A stretch of DNA of 64,000 nt from Hydractinia symbiolongicarpus (lineage: Eukaryota > Cnidaria > Hydrozoa > Anthoathecata > Hydractiniidae). Shown one piece after another: positions 50,401-62,785 of this stretch. The position numbers were made by a program, and so were the translations under genes. Each line of letters opens with the position of its first letter. Within the stretch, counting starts at the first letter, position 1. The stretch lies in contig NC_079879.1 of the NCBI RefSeq assembly GCF_029227915.1, positions 19,284,001 through 19,348,000 of the forward strand. Direction: 5' to 3'. The notes under the pieces were generated by a model. That model did not search any database. It was not told the DNA's origin and saw only the letters and a program-made list of their open reading frames with translations.

Positions 50401-52823
50401 GTGCGCCTTGGCAAACACCTAAATCGTTTCAGGCGTGTGATTAAAATGTCCGCCTCATTTTCAGTTTGGTCTAAAATGTCCGTAGCTCGTTTCGAACTTT
50501 CGTCGGTTAAAACGACCGATAGATTTCCGTCTTGGTTGGACACTTTCAGATCTCAGAATTATTGAATAGTCCTGGTCCTTTAAATCCACAAGCAAGCCTA
50601 TTCATAGTCAACCTGATCATCCTAGCTAATTCACAGACTCCTGACTTAGTTAAAAAACTATGTATAGACATAAATATCTTTTGCCCGGTCCCTTTGTTGT
50701 TGGTAACCAGGTCTTACACAAGAAATCCAGCCATGCGGTTCTTAACTAATGCGGATGTGAACGCCGACGGAGCACGGATGACTGCACTTACAGACGGAAC
50801 AGACAATTTATCATGGATTTAATTGTAGATAATTTCTTGTTTTGACGAAACAATTGGAAACCATAGCAGGTCCGAATTTAATGGATTATTTTCTTTATGC
50901 CGCAACTGTTATTCAAACAATTTTAAAAACGAAACCCATGTGCAGTATAATTTTTTTTTCTGTATAAATTTTATGTACCTGACGTGTACCTTAAAAAGAG
51001 ATTTTATTTATTAGTTTTATTTAAACCACGCGGATAAAGATTTTTTTTTAATTTGAAAACGAAGCATATTTTTTCCTATTTGCTTGTGATGGCCTGGAAT
51101 ATAAACATTAAATATATGAAAACTACAGTATAGTCATGCATACTATTTCGGACATGTAGAAAGTTAAGATTGAGAAAGTCGCTATACCAGTAGACGCTCG
51201 ATCATCGTGTTTGGGGTTCACGATTAAAAACGCCCCCCAATTTTCTACTGCAAAATGAATGAGCAACAAAGATTAACCTTAATTTTTTTTACAGTAAAAT
51301 AAACCATCATAAGAATGTATTGCAACAATCTTAATGCCCGTATCGCACGCGTTTTATAAAATGGCGAATGAACTGCTTTGCACGATGGGTGGAAAATAAT
51401 CACACCAAATATCTTTTCAGTTTCACTTAAAAGACCAATCAATTCTTGAGAAAAACACTTACACTTATCTCAAAATGTTAATATTTACGCGAGCAATAGA
51501 ATGCTTGGGTAACGAGCATTTACATGAGCACTACGCAGGCGCGAGCAATTGCGACTCATGGCAAGGCCTGTTTTCAACTGATCGCATGTTACTCTTTGTA
51601 ATATTAAAGCCTTTATGGTGAAATTTTATATCACATTTTCTCTGGCGTAATATGAAAACTGGCATACATATTTCTCGAGTTCCTTATCCTAAAAGAAACC
51701 AGGTCTCCACATGGGAATGCACACAGTATTTGGTGGGTGGTTTATTTCATTCGAAACTGACGGATGGAATAATTTTGTGAATTCACGAAAATAAAATAAA
51801 AATGTAAACATAATGAAGAAAAAGAAAACAGTTCTTTATCGACAGCAGCAGTGAGGATGATTCGGAACAGCAGCCCCCTGCCCTATTGCTGAACCATATC
51901 AACATCGAAGATCAACACCGATTGAACATGTGACATTTTTGTCAGGATTTGTGTGACAGTGATATTTGATACAGTCTTTCTATTTTGCCTTTTTGTTAGA
52001 ATTACAACCAATAAAACCGTTGTTTATATCATATAAGGAGATTTTAATACGTCGTTGTTTTTCTTCTGCTTTGTTTATTTTCAGAACTGTGACAGTCTTT
52101 TTTTTTGAGGTTTTAAAAAGTACAACTTAAAAATAATTACTGAAATTTTTGTAGCACCTTAGGCCATTGCCATTGACTGATATATTTAATGTATTTTAAG
52201 GTGGAAAGTAAGCACAATGTAAATTGTGGTATTGTTTGAGACTGAAGAATAATTACACTCGATTTTCAGTAAGTTAGGTCATTATCACTAAAATTATTCA
52301 TGTTACAGAAATACCGTGGTGCCATTCGATTCGTAATAATAATAAAAATTGTATATCGTATTAAAAAAAAGTCCGGAAGTTCTCTCTCCCACATGACACA
52401 GCAGGCAATAAGTCAGCCCTGCCCTCGGTCTCCTGCGAAGACTCTATAAATTGAGTCTCCTGTACTAAACTATTAACTTAACGAAGTAAACCATCGGTAA
52501 GGTAGGTCAATGGGACTTGTACTCGGTTTCCATTTGTCATCGTCTTAAGGGACAGAGAGCTGAGATGGGACTCTTTGGCTGATTTTTAGCTATGTATAAA
52601 ATCGATTTTCCACACAGTTCTGTTTTTGCAATGACGGTCTGATGTTTAGCCTATGCTAAATTATCAGTTGACTGTTCAGTAAAAAACGTGTTGCTAGCTA
52701 TAGCTAGGCAATTATATAGAAAATCAAACATTTTCCTTACCAGTTATTCTTTCCATTTGGATCGTGAATTTCTTCCCATGCTTTTAACAACTCTGCTTTA
52801 TTTTTATTAAGATTTACAGACAT
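23484..52823 (-). CDS. DBNL: Drebrin-like / Abp1 actin-binding adaptor with two SH3 domains
   Basis: Fourteen minus-strand coding exons join in frame to 550 residues: 52741-52823, 49662-49717, 48956-49068, 48462-48536, 47893-48033, 47544-47621, 46972-47058, 45405-45469, 45155-45290, 24901-25263, 24633-24680, 24376-24433, 24045-24257, 23484-23620. All borders are GT-AG. Residues 1-135 are an ADF-H (cofilin-like) F-actin-binding domain ([54 protein letters not shown]). Residues 177-290 form a Glu/Arg-rich coiled coil, 324-379 are seven 8-residue proline repeats, and 424-480 and 495-550 are SH3 domains ([23 protein letters not shown]). Family members link cortical actin to endocytosis and signalling. 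The usual animal form has one SH3, so the second is unusual. Intron 9 is about 19.9 kb and hosts two opposite-strand receptor genes. Untranslated exons were not traced. Confidence 0.95.
24961..25128 (-). repeat. Coding minisatellite, seven 24-bp units (RQPSPEPV)
   Basis: Seven tandem 24-nt units within exon 10 of the drebrin-like gene encode [16 protein letters not shown], three [16 protein letters not shown] and RQPSPEPI. They form the proline-rich linker between coiled coil and SH3 domains, with SP/TP dipeptides that could be phosphorylation sites (inference). Near-identical middle units suggest recent expansion. Confidence 0.92.
25264..33368. other. 3' part of the large drebrin-like intron, no gene seen
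   Basis: About 8 kb of intron 9 of the host gene (minus-strand sense). Open frames such as 26819-27094 (91 codons) and 28285-28554 (89 codons, one hydrophobic stretch) match no family I know. A 12-bp arm hairpin (GCAACGCTGTGA) lies at 26140-26174. Near 30060-30110 a short tandem copy of GTGATTAAGGTTGGT resembles the end of a TIR element. Confidence 0.45.
32698..32713 (+). repeat. G16 homopolymer and adjacent short tandem duplication
   Basis: A run of 16 G is followed at about 32720-32758 by two copies of TGATATAATGAAGGTAAT. It lies about 650 bp upstream of the first receptor gene. The run could form a quadruplex on the + strand, but no role is shown. Confidence 0.75.
33369..35981 (+). CDS. 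Class C GPCR, mGluR/CaSR-like, intronless
   Basis: An intact 870-residue open frame with the full class C layout. Hydrophobic N-terminal segment (about 5-18) is a likely signal peptide, and residues 38-485 form a Venus-flytrap ligand-binding domain. Residues 494-550 are the cysteine-rich NCD3G linker ([20 protein letters not shown]), and 562-822 are seven membrane segments with family marks [13 protein letters not shown] and [20 protein letters not shown]. Ser143, Thr166 and Tyr214 align with the mGluR1 residues that hold the amino-acid backbone (Ser165, Thr188, Tyr236). Glu296 (ATEAYG) replaces the mGluR Asp, as in CaSR-type receptors. An amino-acid-like ligand is therefore likely but unproven. 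The gene lies in an intron of the drebrin-like gene on the opposite strand and is a paralogue of the gene at 42064. Several N-glycosylation sequons are present. The C-tail after TM7 is about 48 residues. Confidence 0.93.
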   Translation: MKSSATIFLTLLNWLYLISKTETESCGRMPVEFKNIKNATFIIGGMFPVHYYSSNAKGYLYNSPGLMWIEAMQFALSEINNSTTLLPGVKLGFKIYDSCNTINIAVEAALRLTQGFKDFRSNETCPCGKTMKPAIALVGDAASATTTRVAAVLSASRTTQISYSSTSTDLSAKHLYPSFLRTIPPDNFQAILITDLMRRFKWKYVNVVACDDSYGRVGVNELLPRFKKFNICVAINEVYDVKNDINQTYTNQVIQKLIDEKEATVIVLWCQRPEAVKVLEAAQELKLYHRTWIATEAYGRSSSIHKIHPNVVKGMFGIIPAQLSYQPFENHLKSVTPYQQHENPWLHEYWTTKKNCSRSGFTYICEKQNTDLTDLPTNKYVNVIDAVYAIAYGLQNYLNDYKHHTHKAVEADELLEYVKNVTFIGKSNADVSFNHLGDPGDATYSLTNLKYDAVSKTLSHHEVGMWNYKTRNITFTDSNLQFANDSSEVPSSSCAEVCLPGYKGLTFGDRPCCWKCVRCPPMTVQPNYGQLVCTECLNSKLPNKNQTECIQPELQKLKTNDANGILLIFFTVVGYIVILTSTFIFYKNRNTPIVKASNTNLSLLQLFSMLCILTLPALIFKSDTTEELCGVRLFYFVCFYTIAVSVTFTKADRLLRIFKASKSGILAKRSIVRGNGVQFVTVLVLTIIALLLCTVIYVPFRPNIEKIVHYVGDEIHVTKYCSGYYDSILFILIGYIAMIALICGVYAFKARKLPETYNEARYTSFAMFTFLLIWMMFVPLYFSTTSKINQLSIWCFISFAAVVVIYTTMYLPKLLIILFKPKENTAERFREKLKFRTNIDVNTSPHTTEPTILPDNNKNNRESKYIINKH
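35982..39987. other. Spacer between the two receptor genes
   Basis: After the first receptor's 3' end this is AT-rich intron/spacer without a supportable gene. A TAGCTAGCTAGC cluster lies near 38460. Small open frames (62-89 codons) show no domain. Confidence 0.45.
36165..36170 (+). terminator. Poly(A) signal of the first class C GPCR
   Basis: AATAAA lies about 184 bases after the stop codon at 35981, on the sense strand of the receptor. Assigned by motif and spacing. Confidence 0.5.
39988..40600. mobile_element. 613-bp MITE with 44-bp perfect TIRs (Harbinger-like)
   Basis: The two ends are perfect 44-bp inverted repeats beginning AGGCTGAAATACACGGTCAG, flanked by a direct TAA on each side (39985-39987 and 40601-40603). 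A 3-bp TAA/TTA target site is typical of PIF/Harbinger. The 14-bp palindrome TCATTTTAAAATGA occurs five times exactly (40018, 40056, 40495, 40530, 40557), all near the ends, with partial copies between. There is no transposase inside, and the two open frames within it (40042-40248 and 40238-40471) look incidental. The element sits in the large drebrin-like intron between the receptor genes. Confidence 0.85.
40748..40842. mobile_element. Short TIR element (about 95 bp)
   Basis: Left end GGCTGAGTTACACTTGTG and complement of right end GGCCAAGTTACACTTATG match at 15 of 18 positions. The TIR resembles that of the larger MITE just upstream (GGCTGAAATACAC), suggesting a related but smaller family. 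No clear target duplication is seen. Confidence 0.6.
42064..44625 (+). CDS. Class C GPCR, mGluR/CaSR-like, intronless paralogue
   Basis: An intact 853-residue paralogue of the receptor at 33369. Hydrophobic N-terminus (about 3-14) is a likely signal peptide. The flytrap domain covers about 52-500, the cysteine-rich linker 508-563 ([20 protein letters not shown]), and seven membrane segments about 577-835. Ser156, Thr179 and Tyr227 align with mGluR1 backbone-binding residues, and Glu309 (ATETYG) takes the place of the mGluR Asp. Shared blocks with the first copy include [25 protein letters not shown] and [16 protein letters not shown]. The N-terminus before the flytrap is longer by about 13 residues and the C-tail is short (about 15 residues), so ligand or signalling partners may differ. 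Same strand as the first copy, 6.1 kb downstream, inside the same host intron. Confidence 0.93.
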   Translation: MKLVVVIFLAQVMGFQPIHNSTNFNKTEYKNIMAYYKEPCSTSHIPSFQNTQNATFIIGGMFPIHINNKGRLIYNTFALSWVEAFQFAIHEINNSTNLLPGSKLGFQIFDSCNVMSIALDAALQMTQTFGGANSNWSCTCNSRKQSIIALVGDAASSTTTKIAATLSASMTTQISYSATTTELSNKILYPNFLRTIAPDNQQVSLVVDLMRHFRWDYINIIACDDSYGLAGFNELLKQMTRYNICAANSDVYDIKNDNKSIYTSKVIRKLKKEREATVIVLWCQTPEAIKVLKTAERLKLHNRTWIATETYGAALELLEIDQKVVRGLLGVTPIQHEYHPFIEHLKSITPKTNHKNPWLKEYWMKKKKCTYFSPANYTCSDRETNLSELPTSKSINVLNSVYAIAHGLHSYLSEAGPTINDEIDREALLHHIQNVDFLGKHNLPVSFDKHGNPSITFYAISNLKYNKTSKKLFHQKIGTWNSRNRCVLVEKNFIEFANHSDKTPLSTCAENCKPGEEGLVFGNRPCCLKCVKCQADQVQPEYGKRYCIRCQQGTLPNRNQTKCIKPIITSFKLTSTRGVVLIVSMVTGYVIILFSIGVFYVNRNTPIVRASNKSLSMLQLASMLCILSLPFLCFQPQPSAQQCRIRLYHFVFFYTVAISVTFTKADRLLRIFKASRTGILAKRSIVKGNTVQFIAVAVLTIIAVFLCTATYLSVQPTIMAATTYTDHDDIHILYYCSGQYHRVLIVLLFYIAIIALICAVYAFKARKLPETHNEARYTSFAMFTFLLIWMMFIPIYFSTSSEVDRLVIWCGVSFTAIMVIYFAMYFPKLVVILFKPKKNTAELFRQKIKNSAI
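44719..44724 (+). terminator. Candidate poly(A) signal (ATTAAA) of the second class C GPCR
   Basis: ATTAAA lies 94 bases after the stop codon at 44625. It is a weaker variant hexamer and position is the main support. Confidence 0.35.
45877..46502. mobile_element. TIR element in drebrin-like intron 7
   Basis: The left end AGGCTGGTTTCC and the complement of the right end AGGGTGGCTTCC form an imperfect TIR. Both ends then carry GCGC-rich segments (TAGCGCAAAAAGCGCC on the left, TTTTTGCGCTAAGGCG on the right). The ends resemble the MITE at 61713 (AGGCCGGTTTCC), so the two are probably related. The borders are flanked by TTA/TAA. No coding capacity was recognised. Confidence 0.6.
50284..51570. mobile_element. 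Non-autonomous TIR element with GAGCAATT repeats
   Basis: The left end CAGGCTTTGCCATAAGC and the complement of the right end CAGGCCTTGCCATGAGTC form an imperfect TIR. GCGAGCAATT motifs recur next to both ends (about 50308-50355 and 51487-51550) and nowhere else nearby. The CAGG start suggests a hAT-like family, but no clean 8-bp target duplication could be read. A 96-codon open frame inside (50532-50822) has no known domain. The element lies in intron 1 of the drebrin-like gene. Confidence 0.5.
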
Positions 52824-53429
52824 AATAATTGAGTTAGTTTAGCCACTTAAACCTTAAATTTTTCTAAACTTGCCTCCGCCTCCAAGTCGAATGTTTTGGT
52901 CTCTTGCTGTTCTATTGTCTCAGCCTCGGTATGGTGTGAGACCGAGGCAAAGATAGTTAAGATTTGTCTTCTTTCTGAGCTGGTAGTTGATTCAGACTTT
53001 CTTTTTAACATTTGGATAATCAAGATTACGTTTTTCTCGGAAATAAAAAACGAAAATGACAGAAGCAAAACACGGATTTTTTGAAATACTTATGATATGA
53101 AAGTATTCGTGGAGCTTAATTAATTTTGCGTTAGGTTAGATAGATAAATATACCCTGTCTATATTTCAAGGATGGGCCATGCCTTGCCGCGTTTTGTTTT
53201 TGATGGAAAGTCCACATAATCTTATTAATTTTAACGTCTCCTGAAAATTTAAAAGAAATTGATACAAAGAAAGTTAAAAAACTGGAGAAAACACGCTTTC
53301 GTCTCTAACAAACTCTCATAAAAACACGTTTTTTACCTCCTTTTTTCCGATATTGTAAAACAACGGAGAGCCGTAGGAACGTATGTACAATTGAATTATC
53401 GTAAAGGTGTATTCACATTTTAAGCTCTA

Positions 53430-53590
53430 CGCAGATCCAATTAGGGTCCATTCTGTGCAACGTCCTGGCCATATACCCAATTTCCCTCACATGGCCTGGG
53501 TTAACCATAATAGTAACATTTACTTGCCCATGTTGAATCGCCACCCAGGAGGAATCGAACCCTGGTCTCCTGCGAACTAAAGGAAAGAAA
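53430..53590 (-). repeat. tRNA-derived SINE-like fragment
   Basis: On the minus strand this carries a perfect Pol III B box, GGTTCGATTCC (53551-53561), inside GCAGGAGACCAGG and CCTCCTGGGTGGCG flanks, a typical form for tRNA-related SINEs. A similar GTCTCCTGCGAAG piece occurs near 52429. No clear A box was found, so the 5' part is probably missing. Confidence 0.5.
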
Positions 53591-55140
53591 CCTTTAAATT
53601 CATGTGTAGTAACCTTTTCTCATTCACCTTCTGTAAATGTTTTTTCTGTTCCCTGTCTGTCTGTGCTTGTGTGAAGCACTGGCATAATCATTGTTTGGGG
53701 TTCCAGGAATAACAACACAAAATTGATAGAAAACAATATATTTACATTTATTTATATGTATAATTAAGATGCCTTGAGCATCAGGGACATGTTTCTTATT
53801 CAAGTGATGATTACAGTTAAGATGTCCTGAGTGTCAGGTGCATCGAAAGGCCCTGAGGGTCAGCCATATATTTTCTATTCAGCTGATTATTTTGATCATT
53901 TTCTAAGCATATACTAAGCATTTTTAAAGCCTATAGAAACATATTGTAAAGTTTTTTGTTTTATTATGTCTGGATTTACCAGTATGTAGTGATATTTGGT
54001 TTTAATTATTTTTTTTCAAATAGATAATGTAAGCAAATATTTTGAGCCTGATCATGTGTTTTTGCCATTAAGCATAACCCAAGCATATTTTGAGCCTGAA
54101 AAAGTACTTTTCAAATGCATCTTTAAGCCACATTTTGAAAATTCAATTGCTTATAGAAAAAACCTGTATGACCTATTGATCCTTTTTTAGTGAGATTAAC
54201 CCTTGTTAGACTAATCATGGTATATATAAATTATTTGGATGAATATGAATGCCTAAGTACATCTGTATTAATACTGTTTTTCTTTCCGCTAAAGCATGAT
54301 AATGTGGTCTTAGGCAATGCATATTGATTCGTCGACTAAAGTAAGACTTACCCTATTAATTATCAACACTTGTACACAGGGCGTATTATAGGCTTTATTT
54401 AAGCAAGCATTGTTATTGGAAACTGCATTTCACACGAGACTGCAAACAGTCTTCATTTTTAATATAGGTGATGCCTTGCACACCTAACCAGCTAAGTAAA
54501 GAGGTGGGATCGTGAGGAAGGTTATGTCATTAAAAGAAACAACTTTAAACCTTCCAACAATCTATGGATTATTAGTATATTTACTTTATTATTTACCTCA
54601 AGCCTTGGCATGAGACCCCCCTCCCCCACTTGCTTGATACATTGTGTGCATTAGTGGCAGTAGAAGTTTTGACCATGGGATGCAAAGTTTTTGCATAGTC
54701 TTTTTTGTTGGGCTGTTAGGAAGTTGTTCTTTGTCTTTGATATAAAATAAATCTCTTTTTTTTCAAGATTAAGACTATAGGTGTATTTTAAGGAGAAAAA
54801 ATTTTTTTTAAGCATTCTTTACTTTTGCAGGAAAAAATAAAATGCTATGTGAGCCATGGCACATAAACATTTTAAGAGTGCAATATTTTGCACAATAGAC
54901 TGATATTTAGAAAGCACAAAAATTCAGGGTAAATGTGACTGTGGTGTACGAAAGATTACTTTACAACATTTGATCTATGTAGCTAAGGTTATATTAGGGT
55001 TGAAAGTTCCTTATTTTGACTTTAAAAAAATGCCTATTTCTTCATTGTTCAGAAAGTATTTCATCATTACTTCCATATTAAAGCGGGTATTAAGTATACA
55101 TAATTATGCATCACAAGCATCATGTGTGGTTGTGTGGTTG

Positions 55141-55158
55141 TGTGTGTGTGTGTGTGTG
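55141..55158 (+). repeat. TG microsatellite upstream of NSUN6
   Basis: Nine TG units, preceded by imperfect TGTGTGGT units from about 55123. It ends about 175 bases before the NSUN6 start codon and accounts for the His/Thr-rich frame on the other strand. Confidence 0.85.
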
Positions 55159-55332
55159 ATATGACCATACTCAACAAAGCATGGATAAGAAATTCTAATC
55201 TGTTTTTTAACGCTCTGACAATATAAGGAATCTGGTCAGCAAAATATTCCTGGCCTTTTTCCTTGATTTTAGTAACTGTATATCTGCTTTGTTTAGAGAA
55301 TTTTAAGTATAGTAAATACAATTGTGGAAAAT

Positions 55333-59152
<3,820 letters not shown>

Positions 59153-59401
59153 ATACTTGTTTAGTGCACATTATTCTAGTAGTGAGTAGTGAGATTATAT
59201 AAATATAAATAGAAGGAAAATTTTCATTAATTGCTACTTTGTTGCATAAAAGAGAGATTAAAGGCTTGCTCCAGCCGTAGTTTTTGCAAAATCTGTTACA
59301 ACTCCTTTGAAAAAACTTTTCGGGTGAAAATATTATTTTAAACTTGTAGTAACAACAAACACAAAAGGTCCAAGAAGCGTCTATAAAGGACAAATGTAAA
59401 T

Positions 59402-61147
59402 TTAGTTAATCCAAGCATAAGGGACAAAATCGTTCTCTTCCTTGTTCCAAAATTCGCATTGTTTTTGTTGGTAAAGTTTGTCTAGCACATCAATGCCGCC
59501 ATTTTGATTGAAAACACCTGTTTGTGTGATTTTCCAATCTACGGAACCTTCTTGCATAAATTTCAATACCGTTGTGCGAAGTGATTCCATAAATTTTATG
59601 TCACTACCACCTATTGCATGCCCCATTAAAAAAATAACACTCTTATAGCCAAACAACGCAAAGCTATCCCATGCGTGAAAAGAATTGGACCAGTGAATTG
59701 CTGGTGATACAATGATAGGTGTCGATGGTGCATTGGTCACGACGTACCGGTAGACAGTATGGTGGTTGCTTTTTTGGAAGTCGCTGATCATTTTATTTGT
59801 CGGACAGCTAACTCTAGCATCTGTTGACATAGTTTCATATAAAAGCTGCACTGAAGCTGGTTTTGATAAGTTCTTAGTTTGGTTTTTATACAAGTCATCC
59901 CATACTTGATTCATAAAGAGTGGTGAGAAACTGTCCAAACGACCTTTAAGAAAATGCTTAAATTCCAATGAGCTATTGTCACCTGTAAACCTTTTACCTG
60001 GGTGAATACCAATTTCTTGAGCAGTATACCCCATTAACACTGACACTTTTGTTTTACTATTAAAACTGATTTCTGATAACTTTTTTGGCGGTTTGGGAAT
60101 TACATTTTCATCAATTACAACAATGGCGCCGCTTAAAGAACCTTTTTTTGGAAAATCAAAATAGCCAACACCTTCCCAATTTGGATATACCTTTCCTGGA
60201 ACAGCCAAAGATACTTCCCGTGCAGTCAAGCTGTACAAACACATACGCATCTTATCTGGTGAAGTCCCATTGCATTTTGTTTTGTTTATAAAGATGCGAT
60301 TGTCGATTTCTGCTTCGATGTAGGATTTCTCAAAATTTGGAGATCCACTCATTGGTATTGCTTTGTGAAACAAGCCATCAGCTAATGGAGACGCAAGCAA
60401 ACCGATTATAGACGTACCACCAGAACTTTCCCCACAGAGAGTAACAGAGTTACGGTCACCTCCAAAGTTTTTAATGTTACTTTGAATCCACCTCAGTACT
60501 AGTATTTGATCCATCAGGCCATAATTTCCATTAATGCCATTTCTCCTTAACTCCTTGAGAGTCAAAAATCCAAAAGCATTTAAGCGATAATTCATACTGA
60601 CAGACACAACATTCATCGATGCAACGAACTCACTGTCTGGCGAATAACCAAAATCATCCCCTTCACCAGTCATTAGGGATCCACCATGTATCCACACAAA
60701 CACAGGAAGTTTTCCATTTACATCTGGCGTGTGAACATTCAAGAACAAGCAATCTTCAGAGCCTACAATATTTCCCCCATCAGTTTGTACACATTTACTT
60801 CCAGTAGTGTTTGCAATGAGCGTACCATTCCAACAATTCGTCCTGTCATCGCTTAGTCGAACTGGTGGACGCCATCTCAACTCACGAACAGGAGGTTTGG
60901 CGTAAGGAATACCTTTATAAACAAACGTTGTAACGTTTTTGTTCGCAGTAAAAACAAAAGTGTTTTCTTTTATTCCAAGCACAGGTCCGCATTCAGTTTG
61001 AACGATTAAATCATTTACAATGGTATTCTCGACATCATCTTCATCAGAAAATTTATTCCGATGCACCACAACTCCGACAATAACAGCAACAACAACAACA
61101 ACAACTAACACTATTGGAAAAATAACCAACTTATTTCTGTTGGTCAT
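59402..61147 (-). CDS. Membrane-anchored carboxylesterase / cholinesterase-like protein, intronless
   Basis: A 581-residue single-exon gene of the type-B carboxylesterase family (alpha/beta hydrolase). Residues 8-28 are a strong Ile/Val-rich membrane segment after a short basic N-terminus, so it is probably a type II anchored ectoenzyme. Family marks appear in order: EDCLFLNV (131-138), oxyanion loop HGGS (154-157), and nucleophile elbow GESSG with Ser241, preceded by FGGDRNSVTL. The likely acid is Glu378 (GYTAQEIG) and the likely base His491 (SFHAWDSFALFG). The triad appears complete, so it is probably an active esterase rather than a neuroligin-like adhesion protein. The substrate cannot be told. 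It lacks introns and ends 249 bases from the NSUN6 stop on the other strand. Confidence 0.92.
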   Translation of the reverse strand: MTNRNKLVIFPIVLVVVVVVAVIVGVVVHRNKFSDEDDVENTIVNDLIVQTECGPVLGIKENTFVFTANKNVTTFVYKGIPYAKPPVRELRWRPPVRLSDDRTNCWNGTLIANTTGSKCVQTDGGNIVGSEDCLFLNVHTPDVNGKLPVFVWIHGGSLMTGEGDDFGYSPDSEFVASMNVVSVSMNYRLNAFGFLTLKELRRNGINGNYGLMDQILVLRWIQSNIKNFGGDRNSVTLCGESSGGTSIIGLLASPLADGLFHKAIPMSGSPNFEKSYIEAEIDNRIFINKTKCNGTSPDKMRMCLYSLTAREVSLAVPGKVYPNWEGVGYFDFPKKGSLSGAIVVIDENVIPKPPKKLSEISFNSKTKVSVLMGYTAQEIGIHPGKRFTGDNSSLEFKHFLKGRLDSFSPLFMNQVWDDLYKNQTKNLSKPASVQLLYETMSTDARVSCPTNKMISDFQKSNHHTVYRYVVTNAPSTPIIVSPAIHWSNSFHAWDSFALFGYKSVIFLMGHAIGGSDIKFMESLRTTVLKFMQEGSVDWKITQTGVFNQNGGIDVLDKLYQQKQCEFWNKEENDFVPYAWIN

Positions 61148-61712
61148 CGTTAATGTTGTAACGTTAAAGCTTGACCTGTTTTTTTTTTAAAAAAAACTGT
61201 ACAGAACATAATTTTAATCATCTTACAATCTTGTAATCGCAAGTTACCATGGTTAAATGAAAAGACATGTTGACAAAAGGTAAAGCTGCGATTATTGATT
61301 TTGTTTTGTATTGATTTTGTATGCTTTGATGTTTTGTATGAGACTGGTTTCCATTAAGGTAGAGAATTTTTATTTCGAGCATTTTATTTCATGTATGATT
61401 TTTCTAGTCCTAGAGCTCTTTGATTTTAAAACCTAAGTAGTTTATCTCGAAGAGCTCTGAGGTAAAGAGTGTGTATGATTTTCATCAAATTTAAGAACAG
61501 AAACGGATTAATAAAAGTACTCTTAAAGATAATTAACTCCTATATATACGGAGGTGTGGCACTCGAGGGCTAAAATATGCTGGTATCAGCAGCAAAAAAC
61601 TGAAAATCATAAGGCAGAACCACATTTTTTTTAAAATTACCCAGGGTTCCTCGACGTTGTCCGTCATATTGGCCAGCGCTGAAACTTGTGAACGAAACGC
61701 GGTTGGAACTAA
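61148..61712. other. Upstream region of the carboxylesterase gene
   Basis: Probable promoter and 5' UTR of the minus-strand esterase gene, but no specific element can be defended. It includes an ACTGGTTTCCATTAAGG piece near 61345 that resembles the outer end of the MITE at 61713 and may be a solitary remnant. Confidence 0.4.
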
Positions 61713-62417
61713 AGGCCGGTTTCCATACAACTGCATTTTGCGCCCAGTCGTAAAAAGCGCCGTGACTTTTGATCTACGCATGCGCATTATCAAAATAATG
61801 CCGCTGACCTCGCGCTTTTGCATGCGCAGGGGCGATTGAAAAAAAGTAGAACAGCCCTCTACTTTTTGCGAGCTACATTTTGCGCTTCAACTTAACAGCC
61901 AATCAAAACGTAGAAATCTACATGAATTACGAAAGAATTTTTAATTAGATCATTTCAAGATAGCTGGCAACAACGTAAAGATCTTGCTTCTGTGTAAAAT
62001 TTTTATCAACGCCAAATGAATGTAGAGAATAAGAATATATATCAATCAAGTGAAGAAGATGAAGAACAAAATAACATCATTAAATCTGTGGAGGCACTTA
62101 AAAAAGTACTCGTGATCTGACAACATTAAATCCTTAACGAAAACGTTGTATAGGTTCTTGTTTCTATGAAATGTCATCTCATCCACATGTTTTTCTTACG
62201 TATTTTTTACGACGTTGTTTATTTCTACGCCATAAAAATAATGCTAAGACTAATCTCAGATTTTGCAGCAATAAATATCGTCTGTTTACAGCAGCCGTGT
62301 TTTGCAAAAAACACGCGAGCAAAAATCGCTAAATGGAAATGCTTCGGTATATGAGATAAAAGTCGCGGCGCATTTTACGATATTGGGCGCAAAATGCAGC
62401 TGTATGGAAACCGGCCT
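61713..62417. mobile_element. 705-bp MITE, Harbinger-like, TAA target site
   Basis: Near-perfect terminal inverted repeats start AGGCCGGTTTCCATACA and extend over about 50 bases (shared CTGCATTTTGCGCCCA and GCGCCG blocks). Direct TAA triplets flank both ends (61710-61712 and 62418-62420), as expected for PIF/Harbinger-type insertion. No transposase was found inside, so the element would depend on one supplied in trans. Its ends resemble those of the element at 45877. Confidence 0.85.
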
Positions 62418-62785
62418 TAAGGACGTAATTTTTTCTTTCATTAGAAACACAAGAATTTGAGGTACCCCACAATGAGAAGTAAAGAACAGAAACGCCTTTC
62501 TGATATCTGATGATGAAAGATGGTCGCATCTGGATAATATTTATTTTGTGATTTTAAGCTACCTAGCTAGTACCATGCCATGTACCATGTTGTTAAACAA
62601 TGACTTGATAAAGTACAAGAGCTAAATATATTATTCTTATGTAGCTAGCTACACAAAAGATTTTTCAAGGCATTCTGTCATTTTAAATAAAGATAGCTAG
62701 CTAGCTATTTGGACCTCCCATAACAGTGAACAGTCAAGACTGGAGTATATAGCTAAGTATGAGTATATTTGAGTATATACTAATA

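Larger units (their letters stand above)
52824..55332. other. Divergent intergenic region between drebrin-like and NSUN6 genes
   Basis: About 2.5 kb separates the two start codons, so both promoters probably lie here. It holds a tRNA-related SINE-like piece (53430-53590), a loose repeat of TTAAGATG(C/T)C(C/T)TGAG(C/T)(A/G)TCAGG (about 53766 and 53819), and a TG microsatellite (55141-55158) less than 200 bp before the NSUN6 ATG. No TATA box or defined binding site can be defended. Confidence 0.5.

Noticed and set aside
50532-50822. 96-codon frame in drebrin-like intron 1
   Set aside because: It falls in a non-autonomous TIR element and has no domain.
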